Origin: Propionibacteriaceae bacterium ZF39
GTDB lineage: Bacteria; Actinomycetota; Actinomycetes; Propionibacteriales; Propionibacteriaceae
Direction: 5' to 3'
Length of the DNA: 64,000 nt
Assembly (NCBI GenBank): GCA_039565995.1
Contig: CP154795.1
Span: 1,364,001 to 1,428,000, forward strand
The notes beneath the pieces are model-generated. The model did no database searches. It saw only the letters and a program-made list of their open reading frames with translations, and was not told the DNA's origin. Each line of letters starts with the position of its first letter. The first letter of the stretch is position 1. A program made the position numbers and the translations under genes. Positions 1-8,887 of the stretch are shown here, piece by piece.

Positions 1-273
1 GACCAGGCCTACGACGCGCGGGCCGCTCTTGTCCTGGATCTTGCCGCCGATCGAGGCGCCGATGAAGATCATGCCGATCGCGCACTCGAAGGGGATGGCG
101 GCCTGCACGTGGCTCAGCTCGAAGGCCGGCGCGGCGTGCAGGGCCTTGGAGAAGGTGCTCCAGGCATACACGGCGCCGAGGACCAGCTGCACGAGCAGGC
201 CTCCCGCCAGGATCAGCCAGCGATTCGGCGTCCGCTCCGTTGCGGTCACCGTCGCGGTCGATTGCTGCGTCAT
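1..273 (-). CDS. OFA-type MFS transporter, N-terminal part (cut by window edge)
   Basis: This is the first 91 codons of a gene reading off the left edge, starting at ATG 273-271. After a polar N-terminus (MTQQSTATVTATERTPNRW) comes a first membrane helix ending in LGAVYAWSTFSK, and a second begins at AIPFECAIGMIFIGASIGGK. The VYAWS motif of helix 1 and the GGKIQDKSGPR loop are typical of the oxalate/formate antiporter (OFA) branch of the major facilitator superfamily. Members exchange small carboxylates across the cytoplasmic membrane; the substrate cannot be told from this fragment. It is divergent from the SNF2 gene at 404. Confidence 0.8.
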   Translation of the reverse strand, partial: MTQQSTATVTATERTPNRWLILAGGLLVQLVLGAVYAWSTFSKALHAAPAFELSHVQAAIPFECAIGMIFIGASIGGKIQDKSGPRVVGLV

Positions 274-403
274 GAGCCCTCCTTGGCTGTGCGCGTGGGC
301 GCCAGCGTACGGTCTCGGCACACCGCTGGGCAGGGGCCCGGGGGCAGGGTCTCAATCTCTGTCGCACGAAACTGTCGGGAACGTCGACTAGCATCGCCAG
401 ACG

Positions 404-3400
404 ATGGCGACGACATATCCCGACTGGGTGCTCGAGCTCGATGACTCACGGCTGCTGGCTCACTTCGATCCCGAGACGCTGCGGCGTGGGCGGGTGTACG
501 CCCAGCAGGCGCGGGTCGGCCGCGTCTCGGTGGCGACGGGCATCGTGGCGGCCCAGGTCCGTGGGTCGGGGCATCAGCACTACTACACGTCGGTCGCCCT
601 GCCGCGGGGGATCGAGTCGCTCGTGGCTTCGTGCAGTTGCCCGATGCGGCAGGACTGCAAGCACGCGGTGGCGCTGATCCTCCACCTGCGGCAGAGCATG
701 AAGCAGTCGCGGACGCCGCCATGGCAGCAGACCCTCGACCCGGTGGTGGGCCGCGCGGCCCGCAGCCGCAGCGGGGAGAGCCTGGCGTTGCAGTTCAATC
801 TGTCGATGAACGGCTATTGGGTGCGGCCGCTGAAGCGGGGAGCGCGTGACAACTGGGTGAAGACCGGTGCCGAATGGGAGGACCTGCGGTTCGGTTTCGG
901 CGGCCGTCTCGACCCGACTCAGCGCGAGCCGCTGGCCCGGCTGCTCGGAACCCGGCGCCAGGATCCCTATGGCTATGCCTCGCGCGTCACCCAGCTCTAT
1001 CTGTCCGACCTGACTCCCGGGAGCTGGGTCGAACTCAGGCGAGCCCAGCAGGCCGGGGTCGAATTCGTTGCGGGAGAGGATGCCCAGCGTCGTCCCCTGC
1101 CGCCGATCAGCGTTCTCGAGGAGCAACTCGAACCCGCAGTCGTGATCGATCGCGCACCGCAGGGCGGCATCAGCGTGGCGACCAAAATCCTGTTGGGCGA
1201 TCTGGAGCTGACGGTCCCGCGCGAGGCCTACATCGGGCGCCCGGCTCACGGCGCGGTCGTCGAGGAGGGGGGCCAGCTGCTGATCGGTGCCTTCACCCGC
1301 GCGCTCGATGAGGCCGAGCATCAGCTGTTCACCGGCGATGATGCGGTCCAGGTGCCCGAGAGTGATGTGGCGCTGTTTGCGAGCGGCTTCCTGCCGAAGC
1401 TGCGCGACAGGTTCGGCGTGCATGTCCACGGGGGCGTCGAATTGCCTGAGCTCCTGCCCCCGACCCTGCTGTGCCGGGTCGAGTTCGGTGTCCGGAGTGC
1501 CCGGATCGAGTGGGGCTATCGCTATCAGGTCGGTGAACGCGTTCACGACCTGCCCGCCGTGCCGAGTGCCGACGATCCGCCGCTGCGGGACGAGGCAGCC
1601 GAGGCGGAGCTTGCGGCGTCGCTCCCTGCCGGCGCGTGGCGTACGCAGGGTCTGCGCGACAAGGTGCAGTTGGGTCCGGTGGTCCTGACCGGGCGGGAGC
1701 TGATCGACTTCGTCGGACGGGTGCTGCCCGAACTGCAGGAACGCGACGATGTCGAGGTCGTGACCAACGAGCCGCCACCGGAATTCCGCGAGGCCGAGGA
1801 GGCGCCCACGGTCACGCTACGGGTCAGCGATCCGCAGGTGGGCGACTGGTTCAACCTGGGCGTCGAGATCACGGTGGCGGGAGAGCGGGTCCCGTTCGAG
1901 GCGTTGTTCCGGGCGTTGTCGATGGGGGACGACCACCTGATGCTCGACTCGGGGACCTGGTTCTCGCTCGAGCGCCCGGAGCTCGACCAGCTGCGTGCCG
2001 TCATCGAGGAAGCCCGCGGGATCGTCGACCACGAGGGCGACACGTTCCGGCTGCGGCCCGAGCATGCGGGCCTGTGGGAGGAACTGGTCGAGCTCGGCGT
2101 CGTCGCGGATCAGTCCGCTGCGTGGCGCGAGGCGGTCGAGGTACTGCTCGATGTGGACTCGTTGCCTGCCATCGCGTCGCCCGAGGGTCTGAACGCTGAG
2201 CTGCGGCCCTATCAGGACACCGGTCTGCGGTGGCTGGGGCTGCTCTGGCGTACGCGACTCGGCGGGATCCTGGCCGATGAAATGGGTCTCGGCAAGACGG
2301 TCCAGGCGCTCGCCATGGCCCAGTCGGCCCAGGAACGTGGGGAGCTGGACGCGCCGCTGCTGGTGGTGGCGCCCACTTCGGTCGTCGCGACCTGGGCGGC
2401 GGAGGCCGAGAAGTTCACTCCGGACCTGCGCGTGGTCACGATCGGCCAGACCGAGAAGCGCCGGGGCGCGCCGCTTGCCGAGTCGGTGGGGGATGCCCAG
2501 GTGGTGCTGACCTCCTACACGTTGTTGCGCATGGAGGCCGAGGCCTATCAGGATCTGGAGTGGTCGGCGGTGCTCCTCGACGAGGCCCAGTTCGTGAAAA
2601 ACAGCGGTTCGAAGGCCTATCAGGCCGTGCGCAAGCTCCGGGCCCGGACCAAGATCGCCCTCACCGGAACGCCGCTCGAGAACAACCTGATGGACCTGTG
2701 GTCGCTGCTGTCGATCACCGCCCCCGGGCTGTTCTCCGATCCCAAGAAGTTTGCCGAGGTCTATCGCAAGCCGATCGAGAACGGCGACGCCGACACCCTG
2801 GCCCGGCTCCATCGGCGCATCAAACCGCTCATTCTGCGGCGTACCAAATCGGCCGTTGCGACCGAACTGCCCGAGAAGCAGGAACAGATCGTCCCGGTCA
2901 CACTCGCTCCCGCCCACCGCCGGCTCTATGACAAGCACCTCGCGCGGGAACGCCAGAAGGTCCTCGGCCTGGTTGGTGACATGCGCCGCAACCGCATCAC
3001 GATCCTGCGCTCGCTCACGCTGCTGCGACAGCTGAGCCTGGCGCCGGTGCTGATCAACCAGGACTATCCCGTCCAATCGGCCAAGATCGACACCCTGGTC
3101 GAGCTGCTGTCCGAGGTCACTGCCGAGGGCCACCGGGCGCTGGTGTTCAGCCAGTTCACCGGCTTCCTGGGCCTGGTCCGATCGCGCCTGGCCGAGGAGG
3201 GGATCACGACCGAATATCTCGACGGGCGCACCCGGGACCGCGCCGAACGCATCAAGGCGTTCCGCGAAGGCGATGCCGATGCGTTCCTGATCTCGCTCAA
3301 GGCCGGTGGGTTCGGTCTCACGCTCACCGAGGCCGACTATGTCTTCATCCTCGACCCGTGGTGGAACCCGGCAGCCGAAACCCAGGCGATCGACCGCACC

Positions 3401-3583
3401 CACCGCATCGGCCAGGACAAACCCGTCAACGTCTATCGCCTGGTGTCCGCCGACACGATCGAGGAGAGCGTTGTCGCGCTGCAGGAGAAGAAGCGTCACC
3501 TGTTCGACGCCGTGGTGGGGCAGGCCTCCGACATGGCCGCGCCGCTCAGCGCCGATGACATCCGGGGTCTGCTGGAGCTCTAG
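404..3583 (+). CDS. SWIM zinc-finger SNF2-family helicase
   Basis: The product has 1059 residues. An N-terminal SWIM zinc finger (CxCx6CxH, about residues 77-87, CSCPMRQDCKH) precedes a long middle region and a C-terminal SNF2 ATPase. Walker A is DEMGLGKT near residue 624, motif II is DEAQ near 725, motif III is LTGTPLENN, and motif VI lies in DRTHRIGQ near residue 1000. SNF2 proteins use ATP to translocate on duplex DNA and remodel protein-DNA complexes; bacterial SWIM-SNF2 proteins are cytosolic and their biological role is poorly known. The start at 404 is the first in-frame ATG and the SWIM domain fits close behind it. No clear Shine-Dalgarno sequence is visible upstream. Confidence 0.93.
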   Translation: MATTYPDWVLELDDSRLLAHFDPETLRRGRVYAQQARVGRVSVATGIVAAQVRGSGHQHYYTSVALPRGIESLVASCSCPMRQDCKHAVALILHLRQSMKQSRTPPWQQTLDPVVGRAARSRSGESLALQFNLSMNGYWVRPLKRGARDNWVKTGAEWEDLRFGFGGRLDPTQREPLARLLGTRRQDPYGYASRVTQLYLSDLTPGSWVELRRAQQAGVEFVAGEDAQRRPLPPISVLEEQLEPAVVIDRAPQGGISVATKILLGDLELTVPREAYIGRPAHGAVVEEGGQLLIGAFTRALDEAEHQLFTGDDAVQVPESDVALFASGFLPKLRDRFGVHVHGGVELPELLPPTLLCRVEFGVRSARIEWGYRYQVGERVHDLPAVPSADDPPLRDEAAEAELAASLPAGAWRTQGLRDKVQLGPVVLTGRELIDFVGRVLPELQERDDVEVVTNEPPPEFREAEEAPTVTLRVSDPQVGDWFNLGVEITVAGERVPFEALFRALSMGDDHLMLDSGTWFSLERPELDQLRAVIEEARGIVDHEGDTFRLRPEHAGLWEELVELGVVADQSAAWREAVEVLLDVDSLPAIASPEGLNAELRPYQDTGLRWLGLLWRTRLGGILADEMGLGKTVQALAMAQSAQERGELDAPLLVVAPTSVVATWAAEAEKFTPDLRVVTIGQTEKRRGAPLAESVGDAQVVLTSYTLLRMEAEAYQDLEWSAVLLDEAQFVKNSGSKAYQAVRKLRARTKIALTGTPLENNLMDLWSLLSITAPGLFSDPKKFAEVYRKPIENGDADTLARLHRRIKPLILRRTKSAVATELPEKQEQIVPVTLAPAHRRLYDKHLARERQKVLGLVGDMRRNRITILRSLTLLRQLSLAPVLINQDYPVQSAKIDTLVELLSEVTAEGHRALVFSQFTGFLGLVRSRLAEEGITTEYLDGRTRDRAERIKAFREGDADAFLISLKAGGFGLTLTEADYVFILDPWWNPAAETQAIDRTHRIGQDKPVNVYRLVSADTIEESVVALQEKKRHLFDAVVGQASDMAAPLSADDIRGLLEL

Positions 3584-4040
3584 TTCCTGCTGGCTCGATC
3601 AGCTTTCGTTTGGGTCTTCAGCTTGCCTTTCCGCCGCGCAGGCGTACCAGCCCTGCCGATCAGCCCTGGGGACCCGAATCAGGGCGAAATCCTGTCATTC
3701 AGCGCGCGTTTCCAGTAGTCAGCGTGCGTTGGCCGCTTGAGCTTGCGCTCCTTCGGCCCGAAATCATTCAGCTTGCGCTCGCCGACTCCGCCCCCGGTGC
3801 ACGGGGCGCTGGAGACGGGAGGGCGAGCTGTACGCGGTGGGGCGCAAGCTCAAGACGCCAACGCGAGCTGAAGACATCAACGGGAGCTGAACCGGCCGAC
3901 GGGAGCTGAAGAGACGTCCGGAAACCTGCGCCAACACGAGCTGCCCGGCAATCACGTGGTGCACTGAGAATTTGGTGATGCCGTCACGGACTACTTTGAC
4001 GAGCCCGTAGCGTGGAGATCTGTCGACAAAGGAGCTTCCC
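3584..4040. repeat. Intergenic cluster of short repeats, forward then inverted
   Basis: No credible gene is seen in these 457 bp. A 12-bp motif close to TCAGCTTGCGTT occurs six times on the + strand (near 3599, 3618, 3699, 3719, 3738 and 3768). Its reverse complement, close to AACGCGAGCTGA, follows about six times (near 3822, 3842, 3860, 3879, 3898 and 3933). The left half could therefore pair with the right half as one long imperfect hairpin. The ribosome binding site of the next gene (AGGAG near 4030) ends the region. Confidence 0.7.
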
Positions 4041-5750
4041 ATGGGCAAGAAGGCCGCAAGCCGCAGCGCGAAGCCGACCACGACCGAGGCGCACGAGATC
4101 CCGGCTTCGGAGTTGACCCCCGACCCCCGGACGGGCGGGGACGTTCTTGTCGAGGCCATGCGCGCCGCCGGCGTCGAGGTCGCCTTCGGCGTCATCAGCA
4201 TCCACAACATGCCGCTGGTCGAGGCGGTGGACCGCGACTTGCGGTTCGTCCCCGTGAGGCACGAGGCAGCCGCGATCAATGCGGCGGATGGGTACGCACG
4301 GGCGACCGGCGGCATCGGTGTCGCGATCACCTCGACCGGGACCGGTGCGGGCAATGCGGCGGGGGCCATGCTTGAGGCACTGACCGCCCAGAGCCCCGTG
4401 TTGCACGTGACCGGCAACATCAATGTCGACCTGATCGGCGAGGGCAAGGGCGCCTATCACGAGGTGCCGAGGCAGTTGGACATGCTGGCCGCGGTGTCCG
4501 CCCACGCCGTCCGCATCGAGACGGCGCGGCAGCCCGCGGCCGTCCTCGCCGAGGCGATCCGGGTGTTGCGGACCGCGCCGACCGGTCCGGTGAGCGTCGA
4601 CTGGCCGATCGATCTGCAATACACCGCGGATCCCGCCGAGCAGAACAAGGTGGGTGACCGCGACCCGCAGCTGCGCTCGGGCAGCCGCCGCGATCTGGAG
4701 CGGGCGGTCGAGCTCATGCGGCAGGCGAAGCGGCCGCTGATCTGGGCGGGCGGCGGGGCGCGGCGCGTCGGTCCTGCCGTGACCGCGCTCGCCGAGGCCT
4801 GGGGAGCCGGCGTACTCACCGGCGCCAACGGCCGCGGCGCTGTGCCCGAGGACCACCCGTTGTGTGTGGGCAACTTCGCCGCGGAGGAAGATCTGGCCGA
4901 GATCATCTCCGATGCGGACTGCCTGCTGACCATCGGCAGCCACCTGCGGGGCAACGAGACCAGGAACTTCGAGCTGCCGCTGCCGGCCAACCACGTCCAG
5001 ATCGACCTCGATCCCGAGGCGATCGGGCGCAACTATCCGGTCTCGGTCGGGCTCCAGGCCGATGCGCGCGTGGTGATTCCGGCGATGGTGGAGGAACTGG
5101 GGGTGACCGACACCGACGGGGACTGGCCCGACCGGATCGCGGCGGGCGCGCGAGCCGTGAGGAAGTCTCATCGCAAGGACATCGGGGCGTACGCCCAGAT
5201 CTGCGACTCGATGCGGAAGCGCATGCCGAGGCGTTCGCCGATCGTGCGCGATGTGTCGACGCCGGGCAGTTCGTGGGGCAATCGACTGCTGCCGATCTAT
5301 GACCCCACAGACAACCTCTATGCCGCCGGCGGTGGGATCGGCCAGGGCCTGGCCACGGCGATCGGGGCGGCGGTGGCACGGCCGTCGGATCCGGTGTTGC
5401 TGCTCGTCGGGGACGGGGGACTGGCGGTCCATCTGGGAGAGTTGGCGGTTCTTGCCGCGGAGCAGCCGAGGGTCATCGCGGTGGTGTTCAACGACGGGGG
5501 TTATGGCGTACTCCGCAACATGCAGAAGGCCCGGGGAGCGAAGAAGCGTGCCGTCGATCTGGCGACCCCCGACTTCGAGGCGTTGGCTGTGTCCTTCGGA
5601 CTGCCCCATCGTCGCGTCGACAGCGCGGAGGGGTTCGACAAGGCGCTCAAGAAGGCCGTACGCAAGGACGGGCCGACGATCATCGAGGTGATGGTGCCGA
5701 AGCTGCGTCCGCGGCCGGCTGACCTGGTGCCGCCGACCAGCGTGCCCTAA
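4041..5750 (+). CDS. Thiamine-diphosphate-dependent enzyme (acetolactate synthase-like)
   Basis: A 569-residue protein with the three-domain layout of the pyruvate-oxidase/acetolactate-synthase family. The N-terminal pyrimidine-binding domain has the expected glutamate in PVRHEAAAINAADGYAR near residue 73. The C-terminal diphosphate-binding motif runs GDGG (near 457) to VVFNDGGYG (near 485). Such enzymes cleave or join 2-oxo acids through a ThDP carbanion, with Mg2+. A polar N-terminal extension of about 25 residues is present. AGGAG sits 8 nt before the ATG. The substrate is not evident: acetolactate synthase, 2-oxo acid decarboxylase and carboligase are all possible, and no small ALS regulatory subunit lies nearby. 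The stop overlaps that of the convergent gene by 3 nt. Confidence 0.85.
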   Translation: MGKKAASRSAKPTTTEAHEIPASELTPDPRTGGDVLVEAMRAAGVEVAFGVISIHNMPLVEAVDRDLRFVPVRHEAAAINAADGYARATGGIGVAITSTGTGAGNAAGAMLEALTAQSPVLHVTGNINVDLIGEGKGAYHEVPRQLDMLAAVSAHAVRIETARQPAAVLAEAIRVLRTAPTGPVSVDWPIDLQYTADPAEQNKVGDRDPQLRSGSRRDLERAVELMRQAKRPLIWAGGGARRVGPAVTALAEAWGAGVLTGANGRGAVPEDHPLCVGNFAAEEDLAEIISDADCLLTIGSHLRGNETRNFELPLPANHVQIDLDPEAIGRNYPVSVGLQADARVVIPAMVEELGVTDTDGDWPDRIAAGARAVRKSHRKDIGAYAQICDSMRKRMPRRSPIVRDVSTPGSSWGNRLLPIYDPTDNLYAAGGGIGQGLATAIGAAVARPSDPVLLLVGDGGLAVHLGELAVLAAEQPRVIAVVFNDGGYGVLRNMQKARGAKKRAVDLATPDFEALAVSFGLPHRRVDSAEGFDKALKKAVRKDGPTIIEVMVPKLRPRPADLVPPTSVP

Positions 5751-6469
5751 TCGGCCGATGCGTCGGGGGATCCCGGCAGGGGGCGGCTCGCTGTTCCCTT
5801 CCAGGATCGCCAGGCCCAGATCGTCAGGGTGAGGACAGCGGCCCACGCCACAACCATGAGGATTCCCACGACCACCGACGGCTCGGCCGCGAACGCGCCG
5901 ACGGCGACGAGCGAAACCTGCCCGGGCACCGACGCGATGAGGGACGCGACCGCGAATTCGCGAAAGGGTACGCCCAGGGCCCCGGCCCCGTAGTTCACCG
6001 GCCAATACGGCATGCCGGGCATGACGCGGAGCATGAAGACCGCGTCGAAACCGGCAGAGTCCAGGCGCTTCTCCAGGGTGGCCCGGCGCCTGCCGAGCAG
6101 GGCGAGGACGGTTTCCTTCCCCAGGCCCCGCGCGATTCCATAGGCGGCGAGGCTGCCCAGCACCGATCCGACGATTGAAAGGGCGCTCCCGGTGAGTACG
6201 CCGAACAGCACCCCGCCCGTGAGCGCCATCAGCGTCACGGGGATGGGGGTCAGCGCCACTGCGGCGTACACCCCGACGAACACCAGCCAGCTCCACCAGC
6301 CGAAGCTCTCGATCCGCGCTCGCAGCTCGTCCAGATCCGGCAGCCGCACGTTGAACGCCAGCCACACCATCACCAGAACCACGACGATGAAGCCCACGAA
6401 GCGCAGGACCGATACCCAGGACGGTCCGCTCGAGTCGGAGTCGTTGGAATCGGAGCTGAACAGAGGCAT
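5747..6469 (-). CDS. VTT-domain (DedA/TVP38-like) membrane protein
   Basis: I start the gene at ATG 6469 (MPLFSSDSNDSDSSGPSW), giving 240 residues. The longer open frame upstream has no hydrophobic or conserved content. A first helix is followed by the VTT core: YAAVALTPIPVTLMALTGG, then GSVLGSLAAYGIARGLG and a C-terminal helix pair around MPYWPVNYGAGALGVPF. The G-x-L-x-G signature of the TVP38/TMEM64/DedA group is visible in GGVLFGVLTG. Proteins of this group act in membrane lipid transport or homeostasis; this member's role is inferred from fold only. It is convergent with the ThDP enzyme. Confidence 0.85.
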   Translation of the reverse strand: MPLFSSDSNDSDSSGPSWVSVLRFVGFIVVVLVMVWLAFNVRLPDLDELRARIESFGWWSWLVFVGVYAAVALTPIPVTLMALTGGVLFGVLTGSALSIVGSVLGSLAAYGIARGLGKETVLALLGRRRATLEKRLDSAGFDAVFMLRVMPGMPYWPVNYGAGALGVPFREFAVASLIASVPGQVSLVAVGAFAAEPSVVVGILMVVAWAAVLTLTIWAWRSWKGTASRPLPGSPDASAD

Positions 6470-6566
6470 CGGGCCAGCGTAGGTCGAAGGGCCCGTGGAC
6501 TCGTAAACATGTTCCGTGCACTCTGCGGCATTCCTTGACGTCGGGGACGGCCCTAGCGTCGGAGCC

Positions 6567-7070
6567 ATGTCCCTGACAATGAGTTTGGTCGCAGGTGCGG
6601 GCGCTGTCGGTTCGGCGATCGCCGGCGGCGTGTACGCCAACTTCTCCGCGCGCATCATGCCTCGATTGGCCCGGCTTCCCGAAGCTGACGGCATCACCCG
6701 GATGCAGCAGTTCAATCGCGTGGCCCTGCGGCCGCCGTTCATGACGGCCTTCTTCGGGGCAGCGGCGGCGAGCGCGGCCACGGTCATTACGACGCTGGTA
6801 CGGGGCGAGCGCGCACCGGGCGACTGGCTCGGGTTAGTTGGGGGTGCTTGCTATCTGGGCGGTTGGCTGCTCACGATGGCCTACAACGTGCCGCGAAACG
6901 TCGCCCTGGAGCGGGCGGTGCCGGGAACTTCCGAGGCATCGCGGGCCTGGTCGGCGTACCTGAGGGAGTGGACGGCCGCCAACACGGTCCGGGCAGGTCT
7001 TTCGGTCGTCGGCGCCTTGCTGCTGGGCGCCGCGGCGGTGGCTGGTCTGGCTCAGCCGAGCGAAAGCTGA
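6567..7070 (+). CDS. DUF1772-type four-helix membrane protein
   Basis: The product has 167 residues from ATG 6567, preceded by GGAG at 6561. Four predicted membrane segments are present (residues about 3-25, 50-75, 83-105 and 140-162). Between helices 1 and 2 is an ARIMPRLARL segment, and NVPRNVALE lies after helix 3. This pattern matches the DUF1772 (anthrone-oxygenase-like) family, common in actinobacteria, where most members have no proven reaction. A start at 6516 would only add 17 non-conserved residues. The 3' end overlaps the convergent acetyltransferase by 19 bp. Confidence 0.78.
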   Translation: MSLTMSLVAGAGAVGSAIAGGVYANFSARIMPRLARLPEADGITRMQQFNRVALRPPFMTAFFGAAAASAATVITTLVRGERAPGDWLGLVGGACYLGGWLLTMAYNVPRNVALERAVPGTSEASRAWSAYLREWTAANTVRAGLSVVGALLLGAAAVAGLAQPSES

Positions 7071-7546
7071 AACCACTGTGAGCTGATGCGCCGGCAGTGC
7101 TTCTCGGCGTACTCGTCGAAAATCCCGACCTCCCGGAAACCGCAGCGGGCATGCAACGCAAGGGAGGCAGGGTTGGGGAGGGCCACCCCAGTCACCACGG
7201 TCAATGCTCCGGCCGCGCGGACTCGCTCGATGAGGTCGCGATAGAGGGCGGTTCCGACGCCCCGGCCGGCGCACTCCGGGGCGAGATAGACGCTGAACTC
7301 AACAGTTCGCGCAAACGCTGGATGGGATCGGTACGCCAGGCTCGCGGCGTACCCGAGCACCTGCTCGCCATCGACCGCAACGAGAAGCTGATGCAGACCT
7401 TCGGCGCTGAACTGCTCGAACCAGGGCAGCCGCTCGTCCATCGTCGGCGGGCGCTCGTCGAACGTGGCATACGCATGCATGACGTGGTGGGCATAGATCT
7501 CCAGAATCCGATCGAAATGCTGGGGGCTGGCGTTCTGGATCTGCAC
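7052..7546 (-). CDS. GNAT N-acetyltransferase (phosphinothricin acetyltransferase-like)
   Basis: This is a 164-residue GNAT protein. I begin it at GTG 7546 (VQIQNASPQHFDRILEIYAHHV), which has AGGA about 10 nt upstream; the much longer open frame above is non-coding in character. Conserved features are DERPPTMDERLPWF, the strand VEFSVYLAPECAGRGVGTALY that contains the acetyl-CoA pyrophosphate-binding loop (Q/RxxGxG/A), and ALPNPASLALHARCGFREVG near the C-terminus. This resembles the Pat/Bar and YncA group, which acetylate amines such as phosphinothricin, methionine sulfoximine or amino-acid analogues. The acceptor here is unknown. Confidence 0.88.
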   Translation of the reverse strand: MQIQNASPQHFDRILEIYAHHVMHAYATFDERPPTMDERLPWFEQFSAEGLHQLLVAVDGEQVLGYAASLAYRSHPAFARTVEFSVYLAPECAGRGVGTALYRDLIERVRAAGALTVVTGVALPNPASLALHARCGFREVGIFDEYAEKHCRRISSQWFQLSLG

Positions 7547-7600
7547 AGGCGAGATCCTGCCATTGGCCGTGTTCGGTCCACGACTGTCTACGCTCGGAGG

Positions 7601-8863
7601 ATGGATCCCGAAGAGCCTGTCGCCTGGTGGCCCGGCCCGCTGGATGTCCAACGGCTCGCGTCGTCCGCGGTCGAGGCCTCTCGGGAGGCGGCAGAGCGGC
7701 TGTCGCAGGTTCGGGGTCAGCGCTGGCAGGTCGGGACGTCGTCGGAACTGATTGCCGCGTCCTTTGCTGCCCTGGATCACCTGCGGGTCGATGGCCGTCC
7801 GGCTGAGGCCTGGGCGCCATTGTCCGGGTTCTTCCGTGCCGGCGATGGCTGGGTACGCCTGCATGCCAACTATCCGCACCACGCCCAGGTGATCACCCGG
7901 CTGTATGGCACTGATGACCGGGCCGCGCTGGAGCAGCGCCTGCGTGAGCACTCCGCGCTGGAGATAGAGGCAGCCGTCACGGCTGAGCAGGGGGTCGCGG
8001 CGGCCGTGCGTACGCCTGCGGAATGGAACGAAACTGAACACGGTCGCGCTACTGCGGGTGATCCGTGGCTGACCACCGCTGTGAGCGGTGAGCGCGACGT
8101 CCCGTCGGGTGGGGACCTGCCCCTGTCCGGCGTACGCGTGCTGGACCTGACCCGCGTCATCGCGGGACCGACCTGCTCGCAGTTGCTCGCGTGTCTGGGG
8201 GCGGACGTGTTGCGGGTGGATCCACCGGGTCGGCCCGAATTGCTGGATCAGTACTTGTCCAACGGCATGGGCAAGCGCTCGACCTTGCTGGATCTGCAGA
8301 GTCAGCGCGCCGAGCTCGATGCGTTGCTGCCGCAGGCGGATGTCGTCCTGCTCGGTTATCGGCCGGGATCCCTGAGCCGATTCGGGCTCGATCCTGACGA
8401 GTTGGCCGGGCGATTCCCCGGGCTGATCGTCGCGTCCCTGTCGGCGTGGGGCGAGCGCGGGCCGTGGGCCCAGCGGTCGGGTTTCGACTCGATCGTGCAG
8501 GCGGCTTGCGGGATCGCGACGATCTGCGCCGATCCGGATCGAACTGACGGGCGACCGGGCGCCCTGCCGGTTCAGGCGCTCGATCACTCGACGGGATATT
8601 TGATGGCCGCCGAGGCCATGGACCTGCTCTCAGACGGGCGCGGAGGTGTCATTCGTGTCAGCCTGCTCGGCGCCGCACGGACGTTGCTGGCGTACGAATC
8701 CCAACCCGGCTCGGAGGTGGCGTCGCTTGCCGTGCCGACGGTGACCGTCGACTCTCCGCACGGCACGCTGACCGCCGTCCCGCCCCCGCTCACCCTGGAC
8801 GGCAACACCTTGGAGCGACCCATCGAGGGCTACGGACGAGGCAACCCGTTTTGGCTGGTCTGA
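7601..8863 (+). CDS. Family III (CaiB/BaiF) CoA-transferase with swapped domain order
   Basis: The product has 420 residues. In CaiB/BaiF enzymes the signature SGVRVLDLTRVIAGP usually opens the protein; here it starts only at about residue 175. It is preceded by a segment that looks like the normal C-terminal part (FFRAGDGWVRLHANYPHH and AVRTPAEW). The block after it (GADVLRVDPPGRPE, GRFPGLIVASLSAWG, GFDSIVQAACGI) is standard, and the aspartate of GFDSIVQ near residue 294 is the candidate catalytic residue that forms the acyl anhydride. Family members move CoA between carboxylic acids. GGAGG directly abuts ATG 7601, which is too close for normal spacing, so a leaderless transcript is possible. 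The gene is divergent from the GNAT gene. Confidence 0.85.
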   Translation: MDPEEPVAWWPGPLDVQRLASSAVEASREAAERLSQVRGQRWQVGTSSELIAASFAALDHLRVDGRPAEAWAPLSGFFRAGDGWVRLHANYPHHAQVITRLYGTDDRAALEQRLREHSALEIEAAVTAEQGVAAAVRTPAEWNETEHGRATAGDPWLTTAVSGERDVPSGGDLPLSGVRVLDLTRVIAGPTCSQLLACLGADVLRVDPPGRPELLDQYLSNGMGKRSTLLDLQSQRAELDALLPQADVVLLGYRPGSLSRFGLDPDELAGRFPGLIVASLSAWGERGPWAQRSGFDSIVQAACGIATICADPDRTDGRPGALPVQALDHSTGYLMAAEAMDLLSDGRGGVIRVSLLGAARTLLAYESQPGSEVASLAVPTVTVDSPHGTLTAVPPPLTLDGNTLERPIEGYGRGNPFWLV

Positions 8864-8887
8864 TCAACCGTTGACGTCGGCATCGAC

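Noticed and set aside
1817-3499. 560-aa open frame opposite the SNF2 helicase
   Set aside because: It mirrors the coding frame of a well-supported gene; the composition is typical of an antisense shadow in GC-rich DNA.
3984-6521. 845-aa minus-strand open frame
   Set aside because: It overlaps the ThDP enzyme and VTT gene entirely and has an Arg/Pro/His-rich shadow composition.
6470-6787. 106-residue N-terminal extension of the VTT protein
   Set aside because: It is antisense to the DUF1772 gene and lacks hydrophobic or conserved segments.
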